A DNA stretch of 64,000 nt from Sandaracinaceae bacterium. Its GTDB lineage: Bacteria; Myxococcota_A; Polyangia; Polyangiales; JAFGIB01. The stretch lies in the NCBI GenBank assembly GCA_017881055.1, contig JADGRF010000218.1:1-64000 (forward strand), in the 5' to 3' direction. A program made the position numbers and the translations under genes. This document shows positions 16,338-24,157 of the stretch, in pieces. Below the pieces are notes generated by a model. That model was not told the DNA's origin and did not search any database. It saw only the letters and a program-made list of their open reading frames with translations. The stretch's first letter is position 1. Every line of letters begins with the position of its first letter.

Positions 16338-17327
16338 TTGGAATCGATCGCTACGACGGCCGCTGTAGATAGGGCTCCGAAGATCTTGGTAGCGGACGAC
16401 GATCCGACCACGCGCCAATACCTCGCGAGTCTATTGGAACGTCACGGCATGCTGGTGGAGTTCGCGGAAGACGGGGCGCGCGCCCTCGCTCGCGCGCGCG
16501 ACTTCGATCTCGACTTGGTGTTGCTCGACATCATGATGCCCGGGCTCGACGGCCTCGACTGCTGTCGGCTGATCAAGGGCATCACGCAGGACGTGTACCT
16601 GCCGGTGATTCTGGTAACCGCGAAGAGCGACACCGACTCGCGCGTGTCCGGGCTGCGCATCGGCGCCGACGACTACGTGTGCAAGCCGTTCGACGAGCGC
16701 GAGCTGATGGCACGGGTTACGAACCTCGTACGGCTCAAGCGCATGCACGATCAGATCACCGATGCGCGCTCGCGGCTCGAGCAGCTCGCGGTCAAAGACG
16801 ACCTGACCGGCCTGTACAACTACCGTTATCTGCACACCCGCCTCAACGAAGAGTTCAAGCGCGCGGAGCGCTACCGCGAACCGCTCGCGTGCGTAATGGT
16901 CGACATCGATTACTTCAAGCGCGTGAACGATCGGCACGGGCACGACGTGGGCGACACCGTGCTGCGCGAGACCTCGGGACGCATACGCAAGGCCGTGCGC
17001 GAGATCGACGTCGTGACGCGCTACGGCGGCGAGGAGTTCCTGCTGGTTCTGCCCAGCACCAACTTCTCGGGTGCGCTCGCGGTCGCGGATCGCGTGTGGA
17101 GATCCGTGGGCAGCGAGCCGTTTGCCCTGCCGGCCGGCAACGAGCGCGTCTCGCTCTCGATCGGAGTCGCCGTGTTTCCGAGCCGCGACATCAAGTCGAA
17201 GGATCAGCTGATCAAGGCAGCTGACCGTGCGCTCTACCAGGCCAAGGGTGATGGGCGCGACCGCATCTGCGTGTTTCAGCACCAGGGGTACATCTATCGG
17301 CCCGAGTCGGTGCGACCGGCGGGCTGA
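16338..17327 (+). CDS. PleD-like response regulator with GGDEF domain (diguanylate cyclase)
   Basis: A 329-aa protein. The receiver domain has the acidic pair in VADDDPTTRQYL, phospho-acceptor Asp in LVLLDIMMPGLDG, then VTAKSD and KPFDERE. The C-terminal GGDEF domain reads GGEEF in RYGGEEFLLVLPS with an inhibitory-site RxxD (REID) five residues before, so it should make c-di-GMP and be product-inhibited. DLTGLYNYRYL and DIDYFKRVNDRHGHDVGD are intact. The start is TTG with no clear ribosome site, so the first residues are uncertain. Three PilZ genes lie within 9 kb, likely readers of its product. Confidence 0.92.
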   Translation: MESIATTAAVDRAPKILVADDDPTTRQYLASLLERHGMLVEFAEDGARALARARDFDLDLVLLDIMMPGLDGLDCCRLIKGITQDVYLPVILVTAKSDTDSRVSGLRIGADDYVCKPFDERELMARVTNLVRLKRMHDQITDARSRLEQLAVKDDLTGLYNYRYLHTRLNEEFKRAERYREPLACVMVDIDYFKRVNDRHGHDVGDTVLRETSGRIRKAVREIDVVTRYGGEEFLLVLPSTNFSGALAVADRVWRSVGSEPFALPAGNERVSLSIGVAVFPSRDIKSKDQLIKAADRALYQAKGDGRDRICVFQHQGYIYRPESVRPAG

Positions 17328-17345
17328 GCGGCGCGCTCACGGCGT

Positions 17346-17978
17346 TCACGACAAGTGCGAGCCGAGCTTCACGTGGCGTGGTGGATGCACGCCCAGGCGG
17401 GCGCCGGCGAGCAGCATCGGCAGCGCGGCGATCCACGTGAGCCACGAGCCGGCGCCGACGTGCATGTCGACGGCGGTCTGCATGCGCGCCGTGAGCAGCG
17501 CGGCGGCCGCACGCACACCGAGCACCGAGTAGAGCACCGACACGCTGGGTAGCAGCGCGCACATGAGCACGAACACGCGCGAGCCGCGCAGCTCGCGCGG
17601 CGTGCGACGCCGACGCAACACGACCAACTGAGCGAAGCCAGACATCGGCACGAGCCAGAGCAGACGTTCGCGCGTGCGGGCGAGCGCGTACAGGCTGCTG
17701 CTTGCGCTGAGCTGGCCGGAGAGACTCGCCAGCGGCAGAAAGAACGCGAGCAGCGTCAGCGCGGCGCCGAGCACGAGCAGGCCGCGACCCATGCGCGGCG
17801 AGGCGACCGGCAGCGCGGCGTCATCCTGCTCTTCCTGGTCCGCCGGGAGTTGCCGGAACGGGACTAGCTCGAGGTCGTGCGTCGGGCATTGCGACAAGCC
17901 CTCGAAGGGCTCGCGACAGAACGGGCAGAACAGCACCGCGGAGCCCGAGGCGTGCTCGTCGCTCACGCGGACCGCCAT
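17346..17978 (-). CDS. Zinc-ribbon membrane protein of unknown function
   Basis: About 210 aa. The N-terminus carries a probable zinc ribbon FCPFCREPFEGLSQCPTHD (CxxC...CxxH), followed by about four hydrophobic segments (GLLVLGAALTLLAFFLPLA, LVPMSGFAQLVVL, VFVLMCALLPSVSVLYSVL, LTWIAALPMLLAGARLG). I do not recognise the family. The start is ATG 17978. It is divergent from the DUF3467 gene by 38 bases and converges on the REC-GGDEF gene. Confidence 0.65.
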   Translation of the reverse strand: MAVRVSDEHASGSAVLFCPFCREPFEGLSQCPTHDLELVPFRQLPADQEEQDDAALPVASPRMGRGLLVLGAALTLLAFFLPLASLSGQLSASSSLYALARTRERLLWLVPMSGFAQLVVLRRRRTPRELRGSRVFVLMCALLPSVSVLYSVLGVRAAAALLTARMQTAVDMHVGAGSWLTWIAALPMLLAGARLGVHPPRHVKLGSHLS

Positions 17979-18016
17979 TGTGCGAGGGCGCGCATCGCGG
18001 CATCCTGGCAAGACCG

Positions 18017-18292
18017 ATGGACAGAAACAACAAGCCGGACAGCAGCTCGTTCGTGATCAAGGCCGAGGATGAGGTAGCCAAGGGCCGCTTCAGCAACTTC
18101 GCTCAGGTGAGCAGCGCGCCGGACAGCTTCGTCCTGGACTTCTCGTTCGTGCAGGGGCCCGCCGGTTGGCTGCTGTCCCGCATTCTGCTTTCGCCACAGC
18201 ACGCCAAGCGCTTGAGCGTGGCGCTGTCCGAGACGATCGCGAAACACGAAGAGCGCTTCGGGAAGATCGACTCCGGCCCCACTCTGCAGTGA
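18017..18292 (+). CDS. DUF3467 family protein
   Basis: A 91-aa small protein matching the DUF3467 pattern: FSNFAQVSSAPDSFVLDFSF, then ILLSPQHAKRLSVALSETI and KHEERFGKI. The family is widespread, of unknown function, and sometimes found near gas vesicle, phage or chromosome-associated genes. The start is ATG 18017. A PilZ gene follows 104 bases downstream. Confidence 0.85.
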   Translation: MDRNNKPDSSSFVIKAEDEVAKGRFSNFAQVSSAPDSFVLDFSFVQGPAGWLLSRILLSPQHAKRLSVALSETIAKHEERFGKIDSGPTLQ

Positions 18293-18396
18293 GCGAGCCC
18301 GACCTAACCGGTTATCCGGTTGGCAGGGGCACGACGAAGGCGTTATCATTCTACGGCAAGGCGTGTTGCACGATCGGTGCGGGAGAGACACTCAGC

Positions 18397-19164
18397 ATGA
18401 CATACCCGGGCGCGGCTGCTGCCGCTGAGAGTCGAGCGCTGCTAGGAACCGCGCTCGAAGCACTGCAGCAGGATCCGAATATCCCCCCTGAAGTGATGAG
18501 CGTCGCCGAGAACATCGCGCGCGCCGTGGGCGCGCTGTTCGAAGCCGAGCGCGCCAGCTCCGACGTCGATGGTAAAGCCAGCGTCAAGCACGCGATGGGC
18601 TCGCTGAGTCAAACGATGGCGCTGCTGCAGGACGTGAAGGGCGACCATAGAGGCATCGCGGTCGCGACCCAAGCGTTGGCGCAGGTCATGGGCAAGCTGT
18701 TTCCACTCGCGCAAGCGCCCAGCATGCGACCGAGCTTGACCGGCGTCGGACACGCTGCGACGATCGCCAGCATCCCGCCGCACAAGGTGCCGACCGATGC
18801 GAAGCGCGCGTCAGTTGCGAACCCGGCGCCCATTGCCACGGGCCCGCGCGAGAAGCTCGAAGCCAACGTCGGCGCCACGACCGAGTCGAACTTCTACGTG
18901 GGCTTCTCGGGCGACATCGGCGACGGCGGCGTGTTCATAGCGACGTACGCAACGCTCGCGATCGGCGCGCTCGTCAATGTGCTCGTCACGCTGCCAGGCG
19001 GCTTCGAGTCGTCGATCCCCGGCGTGGTGCGCTTCGTCCGCGACCCGATGGACATGGAGTCCGAGCCCGGCATCGGCGTGCGCTTCGAGCGCCTCACGGC
19101 CGAGCAACGCGACCTGATCTTGCGCTTCATTCGCAAGCGCCCCCCGATGTTCTACGACGACTGA
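18397..19164 (+). CDS. Protein with C-terminal degenerate PilZ domain
   Basis: About 255 aa: a helical N-terminal ~150 residues, then a PilZ-like barrel (ESNFYVGFSGDIGDGGVFIA to GIGVRFERLTAEQRDLILRF). The arginine motif is replaced by GPREKLEA and DxSxxG reads DIGDGG, so c-di-GMP binding is doubtful and a PlpA-like structural role is possible. The start is ATG 18397 with GGGAGAG nine bases upstream. It ends facing repeat element copy 2. Confidence 0.75.
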   Translation: MTYPGAAAAAESRALLGTALEALQQDPNIPPEVMSVAENIARAVGALFEAERASSDVDGKASVKHAMGSLSQTMALLQDVKGDHRGIAVATQALAQVMGKLFPLAQAPSMRPSLTGVGHAATIASIPPHKVPTDAKRASVANPAPIATGPREKLEANVGATTESNFYVGFSGDIGDGGVFIATYATLAIGALVNVLVTLPGGFESSIPGVVRFVRDPMDMESEPGIGVRFERLTAEQRDLILRFIRKRPPMFYDD

Positions 19165-19192
19165 GCAGGCAGGTCGCGTCTTCGCACGACGC

Positions 19193-19314
19193 GAGCGTCG
19201 CGATTTGGGATGCAGCCGCGAGCGCGCCCGCAGCTCGGCGAGGGAGCGTACTTCCTGTACGTGATCGACCCGAGCGAGGACGTAAGCCGCGGATGCGCCC
19301 AAAGCGCGGCGCGA
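19193..19314. repeat. Structured intergenic inverted-repeat element, copy 2
   Basis: 122 bp between convergent genes. The outer arms CGTCGCG and CGCGGCG pair with one G-U; the inner arms are TTTGGG/CCCAAA; the core hairpin GCGTAC-TTCCT-GTACGT is at 19246-19262, then GACGTAAGCCGCG. The right edge touches the stop codon of the 19315 gene. Confidence 0.8.
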
Positions 19315-19857
19315 TCAGGGCGCAACGGCGCTGGTCAGAGCTAACAGCTGGACCAACAGCATTTCGTAGAGGGCGTCGACGGAGAGGGTGCGGGCTTCTT
19401 CGGGGGCTTCGTCTAGGGCGCGGTCGATCTCGGAGCGCAGTAGCGCGACCAGGGCGGGTTGACCGATCGCGATGGCGTCTTCGCTGTAGGTGATGGTGTC
19501 GCCGCCCTGAGTGCGCAGCTGACCGTCTGTCACGAGGCGATCGACGGCTTGCGTGAGGTCGGAGAGCTGCACTCGCCCCAGGCGCTGACCGAATGCCTCT
19601 TCGAAGGCTTGATGCACGAGCACGGCGAGAAAGTAGGCGACCGCCGAGATGCGTGGCCCGTCGACCTGCGAGAGCTCGTTCGACACGAATTCGGCGAGGC
19701 TCGGTTGGCTGCGCTCCATGCGACGAAAGCCATCGTCGAGCATGTGCACGAGCGCATCCGGCTCGCCCAGCATGCGCGAGAGCACGTGGGTGAGCACGGC
19801 AGGCGGGACGCGAGCAAACTCGGGCACGGGTGAGAGCGCGACGGACTGAACGAACAT
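19315..19857 (-). CDS. Hypothetical protein
   Basis: 180 aa, mostly helical, with no signal peptide and one moderately hydrophobic segment (ISAVAYFLAVLVHQAFEEAFG). The codon pattern and GC are like its neighbours, which supports a real gene. I recognise no family and no catalytic motif. The stop abuts repeat element copy 2. The upstream gene on the same strand is the Nudix gene, 122 bases away across a duplicated spacer. Confidence 0.6.
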   Translation of the reverse strand: MFVQSVALSPVPEFARVPPAVLTHVLSRMLGEPDALVHMLDDGFRRMERSQPSLAEFVSNELSQVDGPRISAVAYFLAVLVHQAFEEAFGQRLGRVQLSDLTQAVDRLVTDGQLRTQGGDTITYSEDAIAIGQPALVALLRSEIDRALDEAPEEARTLSVDALYEMLLVQLLALTSAVAP

Positions 19858-19905
19858 GCTGCGGGCGTAGCACGCACCGGCGCGTGCGGTCGATTAAGCG
19901 GCCAA

Positions 19906-19970
19906 GAGGCCGGGGGCTCGCCCGTGGCCCTGAAAAACAAGGGGCCGGGCTCGCCCGTGGCGCTGAAAAA
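19906..19970. repeat. Tandem duplication with GGGC/GCCC hairpins
   Basis: A 33-base unit occurs twice. The closest match is GGGCTCGCCCGTGGC(C/G)CTGAAAAA at 19914-19937 and 19947-19970. Each copy contains a small GGGC-TC-GCCC inverted repeat and ends in an A-run. It lies between the Nudix stop and the next minus-strand gene, so it could affect transcription between them. Confidence 0.7.
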
Positions 19971-19979
19971 AGAACTCGC

Positions 19980-20372
19980 TCATTCGCCTAGCAGCTGCGC
20001 CATCGAGGCTTCATCGGCGGGCGCGAACTCGTAGTCGTCGAACTCTTCGGAGCGGATCCAGCGGAACGCTTGCACCGCGCGCGCTTGCAGCTCGGACGTC
20101 ACCAGGCGGCACTCGTAGAGGTACAGGTCGACGGTGTAGTGCTCGTACGGGTGCGTCACGAACGAGATCATCTGGCCGACTTGCACGTGTACGCCGAGGC
20201 GCTCGGCGATCTCGCGACCGAGCGCGACCATGTCAGTCTCGCCGGTCTCGACTTTGCCGCCCGGGAACTCCCACAGGTCCGGCAACACGGCGCTGGCGCG
20301 TCGCTGCGTGACGAGGTAGCGCCCGTCGGCCTCGATGACGGCGGCGACCACGCGGATCGTGCGTTTCGACAT
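19980..20372 (-). CDS. MutT-like Nudix hydrolase with an altered Nudix box
   Basis: 130 aa. The fold matches 8-oxo-dGTPase/MutT proteins (VVAAVIEADGRYLVTQR, LWEFPGGKVETGE). The box reads GKVETGE-x7-REIAERLGV, so the second Glu of the REUxEExGU consensus is Arg. That position normally takes part in metal binding, so activity may be reduced or altered. The start is ATG 20372. The gene stands alone; the product could still sanitise nucleotides. Confidence 0.85.
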   Translation of the reverse strand: MSKRTIRVVAAVIEADGRYLVTQRRASAVLPDLWEFPGGKVETGETDMVALGREIAERLGVHVQVGQMISFVTHPYEHYTVDLYLYECRLVTSELQARAVQAFRWIRSEEFDDYEFAPADEASMAQLLGE

Positions 20373-20423
20373 CAGGACCGAGCTTATATCAGGTTTCCGC
20401 GCGGGACGTGTTTCACATACCCA

Positions 20424-20445
20424 CGCAGCAGCCTGCGGCTCTGCG
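20424..20445. repeat. Small hairpin, family of 1-60
   Basis: CGCAG, C, AGCC, loop TGC, GGCT, CTGCG. The AGCC/GGCT core and loop match the reverse complement of the hairpins at 1-60, with different outer arms. It lies just downstream of the 20457 gene's stop. Confidence 0.55.
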
Positions 20446-20456
20446 CGGCGGCGCGT

Positions 20457-20792
20457 TCAACCTTCGCGGTTCGCAGGTTCGACGTAGTCTGCCACGATCT
20501 CGGGGCGGGGACGCTCGACCGAGACGACCGAGCTGGTCACCAGATCGCGGCCCAGGTCTTCGAAGTACATGGACTCGCCGACGCGCGGCAGGCCCGGCGA
20601 CGCGGTCATCGCACCGCTGTCGAAGAACTTGATCGAGCCGACGATCGGTCGTTTTACGGCAAAATGCGCACGCAGCCACTCGCCGCTCTCGCGGTCGCGC
20701 ACACCTACGCAGGTGCCCTTGCGCACGTGGTATTCTGTGTTGCGCGTGATGAAGACCTTGTGAACTCTGCGATCGGGTCCGTCGTATGTCAT
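20457..20792 (-). CDS. Conserved-looking hypothetical protein
   Basis: 111 aa starting MTYDGPDRRVHKVFITRN, then TEYHVRKGTCVGVRDRESGEW and KFFDSGAMTASPGLPRVGES. Soluble, with no signal peptide. I recall similar short proteins in myxobacterial genomes but no function. The start is ATG 20792, chosen because upstream residues lie across a hairpin and look non-conserved. The gene is bracketed by two copies of the small hairpin family (20424 and 20813). Confidence 0.65.
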   Translation of the reverse strand: MTYDGPDRRVHKVFITRNTEYHVRKGTCVGVRDRESGEWLRAHFAVKRPIVGSIKFFDSGAMTASPGLPRVGESMYFEDLGRDLVTSSVVSVERPRPEIVADYVEPANREG

Positions 20793-20812
20793 GTTCGGCC
20801 TCTGGCGACAGA

Positions 20813-20838
20813 CGCGAAGCAGCCTGCGGCTTTTCGCG
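20813..20838. repeat. Small hairpin, family of 1-60
   Basis: CGCGAA, GC, AGCC, loop TGC, GGCT, T, TTCGCG. The inner core is shared with 20424-20445 and, reversed, with 1-60; the outer arms differ but remain complementary. It sits between the divergent 20792 and manA starts. Confidence 0.55.
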
Positions 20839-20911
20839 TGGAACTCGCTGCTGGGACTCTGCTCGTGACTGAGTTTTACCGAGACTGCGGACAGGCCCAA
20901 ATTTTCTGCAC

Positions 20912-21973
20912 ATGATCCGCCCGCTCCTGCTCCATCCCGCTAACTTCACGCCCCCTGCTCGCACGCCGTGGGGTGGGCGGAAGATTGTCGGCCGGTACAA
21001 GGCCGAGTTGCCCGCGTGCGCCGCGTTTCGTGAGCAAGCGGTCGGCGAGTCGTGGGAGCTGTCGTTCGGGCCGGAGCTGCCGAGTCGAACGCTGGACGGG
21101 CGCTCGCTGGCGGAGGTGGTCGGGCTCGATCGACAGGCCGAGCTGGGCGAGGAAGCGGCGCGCGGCGGCAGCGCGCTGCTCGTGAAGTGGCTCGATGCTG
21201 CGGATGATCTGTCGGTGCAGATCCATCCCGATCTCGACGACCCTGCGCTAGCCGCGGACGAAACTGGCAAGCCCGAGTGCTGGTACATCGTGGAGCGCGA
21301 GCCGGGCGCGGTGATCTACCTCGGGCTGCGACCCGGCGTGGACGAAGCTGCGATGCGCGTCGCGCTGCGAGCCGGCAGCGATGTGTCGCAGCTGCTGGAG
21401 CGCGTGCCGGTCGAGCCGGGGGACTTCTTTGCGCTCACGCCGGGCCTGCCGCATGCGGTCGGACGCGGTGTAACGTTGCTCGAGCCGCAGTACGTCGTGC
21501 CAGGGAAGAAGGGCGTGACGCTGCGCTACTGGGATTGGAACCGGCGCTACGACGCGCAGGGCAAGCTCGATCCGAAGGGTGAGGCGCGCGAGCTGCACGA
21601 GGCGCGCGCGCTCGCGGTCACGCGCTGGCAGGACGCGAGTGACCCGGCGTTTCTACGCAGCATGCGCTGCTCGCTCGGGGCCGCGCATGTGAACGACGTT
21701 GCGCGCGTGGAGCTGTTGTCGGGACCGAGCGACGCGCCGGTGGCGTCGAAGTACCTGCGCGCTGCCGCCATCCGCGGCAACGGCGAGGTCAGGTTGCCAG
21801 ACTGGAAGACGCTGCGCTCGCTGACCGTGGTGACCGGCTCGATCACGCTGCATGGCGCGTTCGGCGAGGAGACGGTGCCGGCGGGTTGTACGGCCGCGAT
21901 CGCTGCCGGGCTCGGCGCGCTGGGTTGTCGGGCGAGCTTCGCGCACGCGCTGCTCAGCGCCGCTGTGGCGTGA
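20912..21973 (+). CDS. manA: Mannose-6-phosphate isomerase, class I
   Basis: A 353-aa zinc enzyme interconverting fructose-6-P and mannose-6-P for GDP-mannose and glycan synthesis. It shows WGGRKIVGRY, LVKWLDAADDLSVQIHPD (zinc Gln/His), ETGKPECWYIV (zinc Glu) and LTPGLPHAVG (zinc His). The start is ATG. First gene of a plus-strand run with an FAD enzyme, a GT2 and a deacetylase, which suggests a mannose-containing polysaccharide. Confidence 0.93.
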   Translation: MIRPLLLHPANFTPPARTPWGGRKIVGRYKAELPACAAFREQAVGESWELSFGPELPSRTLDGRSLAEVVGLDRQAELGEEAARGGSALLVKWLDAADDLSVQIHPDLDDPALAADETGKPECWYIVEREPGAVIYLGLRPGVDEAAMRVALRAGSDVSQLLERVPVEPGDFFALTPGLPHAVGRGVTLLEPQYVVPGKKGVTLRYWDWNRRYDAQGKLDPKGEARELHEARALAVTRWQDASDPAFLRSMRCSLGAAHVNDVARVELLSGPSDAPVASKYLRAAAIRGNGEVRLPDWKTLRSLTVVTGSITLHGAFGEETVPAGCTAAIAAGLGALGCRASFAHALLSAAVA

Positions 21974-22058
21974 GGGGCGTGAGGGGATCCGTCATCGCAG
22001 CTGCTCGCGCTTGACGCGGCCCCTACCGTGTTGAACATTCTCGGCCCGATTGGGGCGA

Positions 22059-23360
22059 ATGACTGCACCGATTCAGATCTTGGGCGCCGGGCTGACCGGG
22101 ATGTCGGCTGCGCGCCACCTGGCGGACGCGGGCGCCGACTACGATCTGCACGAGCGGCTCGGCCACGTGGGCGGGCACGCCATCACCACGGAGCACGACG
22201 GCTTTCGCTTCGATCGCACGGGGCACCTGCTGCATCTGCGCGACCCGCAGATCCGCGCTTGGGTCGAGAAGCTGGTCGGGCACGACTCGGTGGTAGTGCA
22301 GCGTAAGAGCCGAATCTGGAGCCAGGGCACGTACACGCGCTACCCGTATCAGGCGAACACGTTCGGCCTGCCGCCGGACATCGCGTACGAGTGCCTGATG
22401 GGGTACTTCGAAGCGCTGCGCAACGAGGCGGCGACTCCTGCGCCGAAGACGTTCGAAGACTTCTGCTTCAAATTTTTCGGTGCGGGCTTCAGCAAGCACT
22501 TCATGATTCCGTACAACGAGAAGCTATGGGGCATTCACCCGCGCGACGTGACGGCCGAGTGGTGCTCGCGCTTCGTGCCGCGGCCCAAGCTGGAAGACGT
22601 GATCGCCGGCGCGGTCGGCAAGAACGACGTCGAGCTCGGCTACAATGCGAGCTTTCTGTATCCGTCGCTGGGCATCGGCGCTCTGCCGACTGCGATGCAC
22701 GCCGAGCTGAAGAAGCCGGTGCAGTTCGAGCATGCGCCGACGAGCATCGACTGGCGCAACAAGAAGCTGCTGTTCGCGGACGGCGCGGTTCCGTACGCGG
22801 TTCCGTACGAGTGGTTGATCTCGACCATGCCGATGGACACGCTGATCAAGACGCTGCTCGATGCGCCGGCGGAGATCGCAGCCGCGGGCGCTCGACTGCG
22901 CGTGAACCCGCTCTACTACCTCGATGTCGCGCTCGACGTCCCGTGCGGCGTGGATCTGCACTGGGTGTACGTGCCCGAGCCGAAGTATCCGTTCTACCGC
23001 GTAGGCTGCTACTCGCACTTCAGCGCGAAGATGGCGCCGCCGGGTAAAGCGAACCTGTACGTCGAGCTGTCGTCGCGTGAGAAGCCAGACATGACGCGCC
23101 TTTTGCCTGAGGTCGCGGCAGCGCTCGTGGAGATGCAGATCATTCAGAGGCCGGAGCAGGTGCTGTTCGCGGATCTGCAGCGCATCGATCACGCGTACGT
23201 CGTGTACGACCACGCGTACTTCGGGGCGCTCGAGGTCATCCGACCGTTCCTCGAGGAGCACAGGATCGTGTCGTCGGGTCGCTACGGCGGCTGGAACTAT
23301 TCTTCGATGGAGGACGCGCTCTTGTTCGGCCGCGATGCGGCGAAAAGCGTGGTTGGCTGA
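22059..23360 (+). CDS. FAD-dependent oxidoreductase, UDP-galactopyranose mutase/HemY-like
   Basis: 433 aa. It begins with the dinucleotide fold IQILGAGLTGMSAARHL and GHVGGHA, then aromatic-rich segments typical of UDP-galactopyranose mutase relatives and NAD(P)-binding Rossmann amine oxidases (MIPYNEKLWGIHPRDVTAEW, RYGGWNYSSMEDALLFGRDA at the flavin-binding end). The start is ATG 22059. It sits directly before a GT2 gene (stop TGA, next base ATG), so a role in sugar or lipid-sugar modification is more likely than haem synthesis. The exact substrate is unknown. Confidence 0.8.
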   Translation: MTAPIQILGAGLTGMSAARHLADAGADYDLHERLGHVGGHAITTEHDGFRFDRTGHLLHLRDPQIRAWVEKLVGHDSVVVQRKSRIWSQGTYTRYPYQANTFGLPPDIAYECLMGYFEALRNEAATPAPKTFEDFCFKFFGAGFSKHFMIPYNEKLWGIHPRDVTAEWCSRFVPRPKLEDVIAGAVGKNDVELGYNASFLYPSLGIGALPTAMHAELKKPVQFEHAPTSIDWRNKKLLFADGAVPYAVPYEWLISTMPMDTLIKTLLDAPAEIAAAGARLRVNPLYYLDVALDVPCGVDLHWVYVPEPKYPFYRVGCYSHFSAKMAPPGKANLYVELSSREKPDMTRLLPEVAAALVEMQIIQRPEQVLFADLQRIDHAYVVYDHAYFGALEVIRPFLEEHRIVSSGRYGGWNYSSMEDALLFGRDAAKSVVG

Positions 23361-24083
23361 ATGACGCAGAAACTCAAAGCCACGATCGTCATCCCCATCT
23401 ACAACGAAGAGGGCATCCTGCGCTCGGCGGTGCTCGATCTGATCGATCGCATGAAGCCGCTCGACATCCGCTACGAGCTGGTGCTGGCCGAGAACGGCTC
23501 ACGCGACAACACGGTGAGCATCTGCCAGGAGCTGGCCCAGCGCTTTCCCCAGGTGAAGCACTTCTCGGTGGGCACACCGGGCAATGGCAACTACGGGCTC
23601 GCGCTTCGTCAGGGCATTCTCGATGCGCAGGGCGAGCTGGTGTTCTGCGACGAGATCGACTTGTGCGACACCGAGTTCTACGCGCGGGCCATGGACGTGC
23701 TGAACCGGCACGAGGCCGATCTGGTGATTGGCTCGAAATTGCTGGCAGGCGCTGAAGACGAGCGCCCGCTCTTGCGACACGCGGGCAGCTTGGTGATCAA
23801 CGGCATGCTGCGTGTCGCGCTTGGCTTCAAGGGCACCGACACGCACGGGCTCAAGGCGTTCCGGCGCGATGCGCTGTTGCACGTGGCCAAGGCGTGCGTG
23901 GTCGACAAGGACCTGTTCGCCAGCGAATTCGTGATTCGCGCCGAGCGCATGGGCGTGTCGATCAAAGAGATCCCCGTGCGCGTGATGGAGAAGCGCGCTC
24001 CGTCGGTTCATTTGTTCCGGCGCGTGCCGAACGTGCTGAAGAACCTCGCGAAGCTCGTGGTTGCCATCCGCATCAAGGGATAG
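23361..24083 (+). CDS. Family 2 glycosyltransferase
   Basis: A 240-aa soluble GT-A enzyme (dolichol-phosphate-mannose synthase-like). It shows TIVIPIYNEEGILR, ELVLAENGSRDNT, a metal-site segment FCDEIDLCDTEFY and a C-terminal basic amphipathic end (RRVPNVLKNLAKLVVAIRIKG) that may touch the membrane. The start follows the previous stop immediately, so translation is coupled to the FAD enzyme. It could supply a polyprenyl-phosphate sugar to GT-C enzymes such as the one at 4742, but that is inference. Confidence 0.88.
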   Translation: MTQKLKATIVIPIYNEEGILRSAVLDLIDRMKPLDIRYELVLAENGSRDNTVSICQELAQRFPQVKHFSVGTPGNGNYGLALRQGILDAQGELVFCDEIDLCDTEFYARAMDVLNRHEADLVIGSKLLAGAEDERPLLRHAGSLVINGMLRVALGFKGTDTHGLKAFRRDALLHVAKACVVDKDLFASEFVIRAERMGVSIKEIPVRVMEKRAPSVHLFRRVPNVLKNLAKLVVAIRIKG

Positions 24084-24157
24084 CTCGCGATTCGGCGTTT
24101 CATTTGGCGTCGTGCCGGATGCTCAAACCGCGAACAGAAATCATGTAGGCTCGACGG

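Noticed and set aside
24105..24128. Sigma-54 type promoter before the deacetylase gene
   Set aside because: The TGGC and GC elements are spaced 15 rather than 12 bases apart, so it does not fit the -24/-12 pattern.
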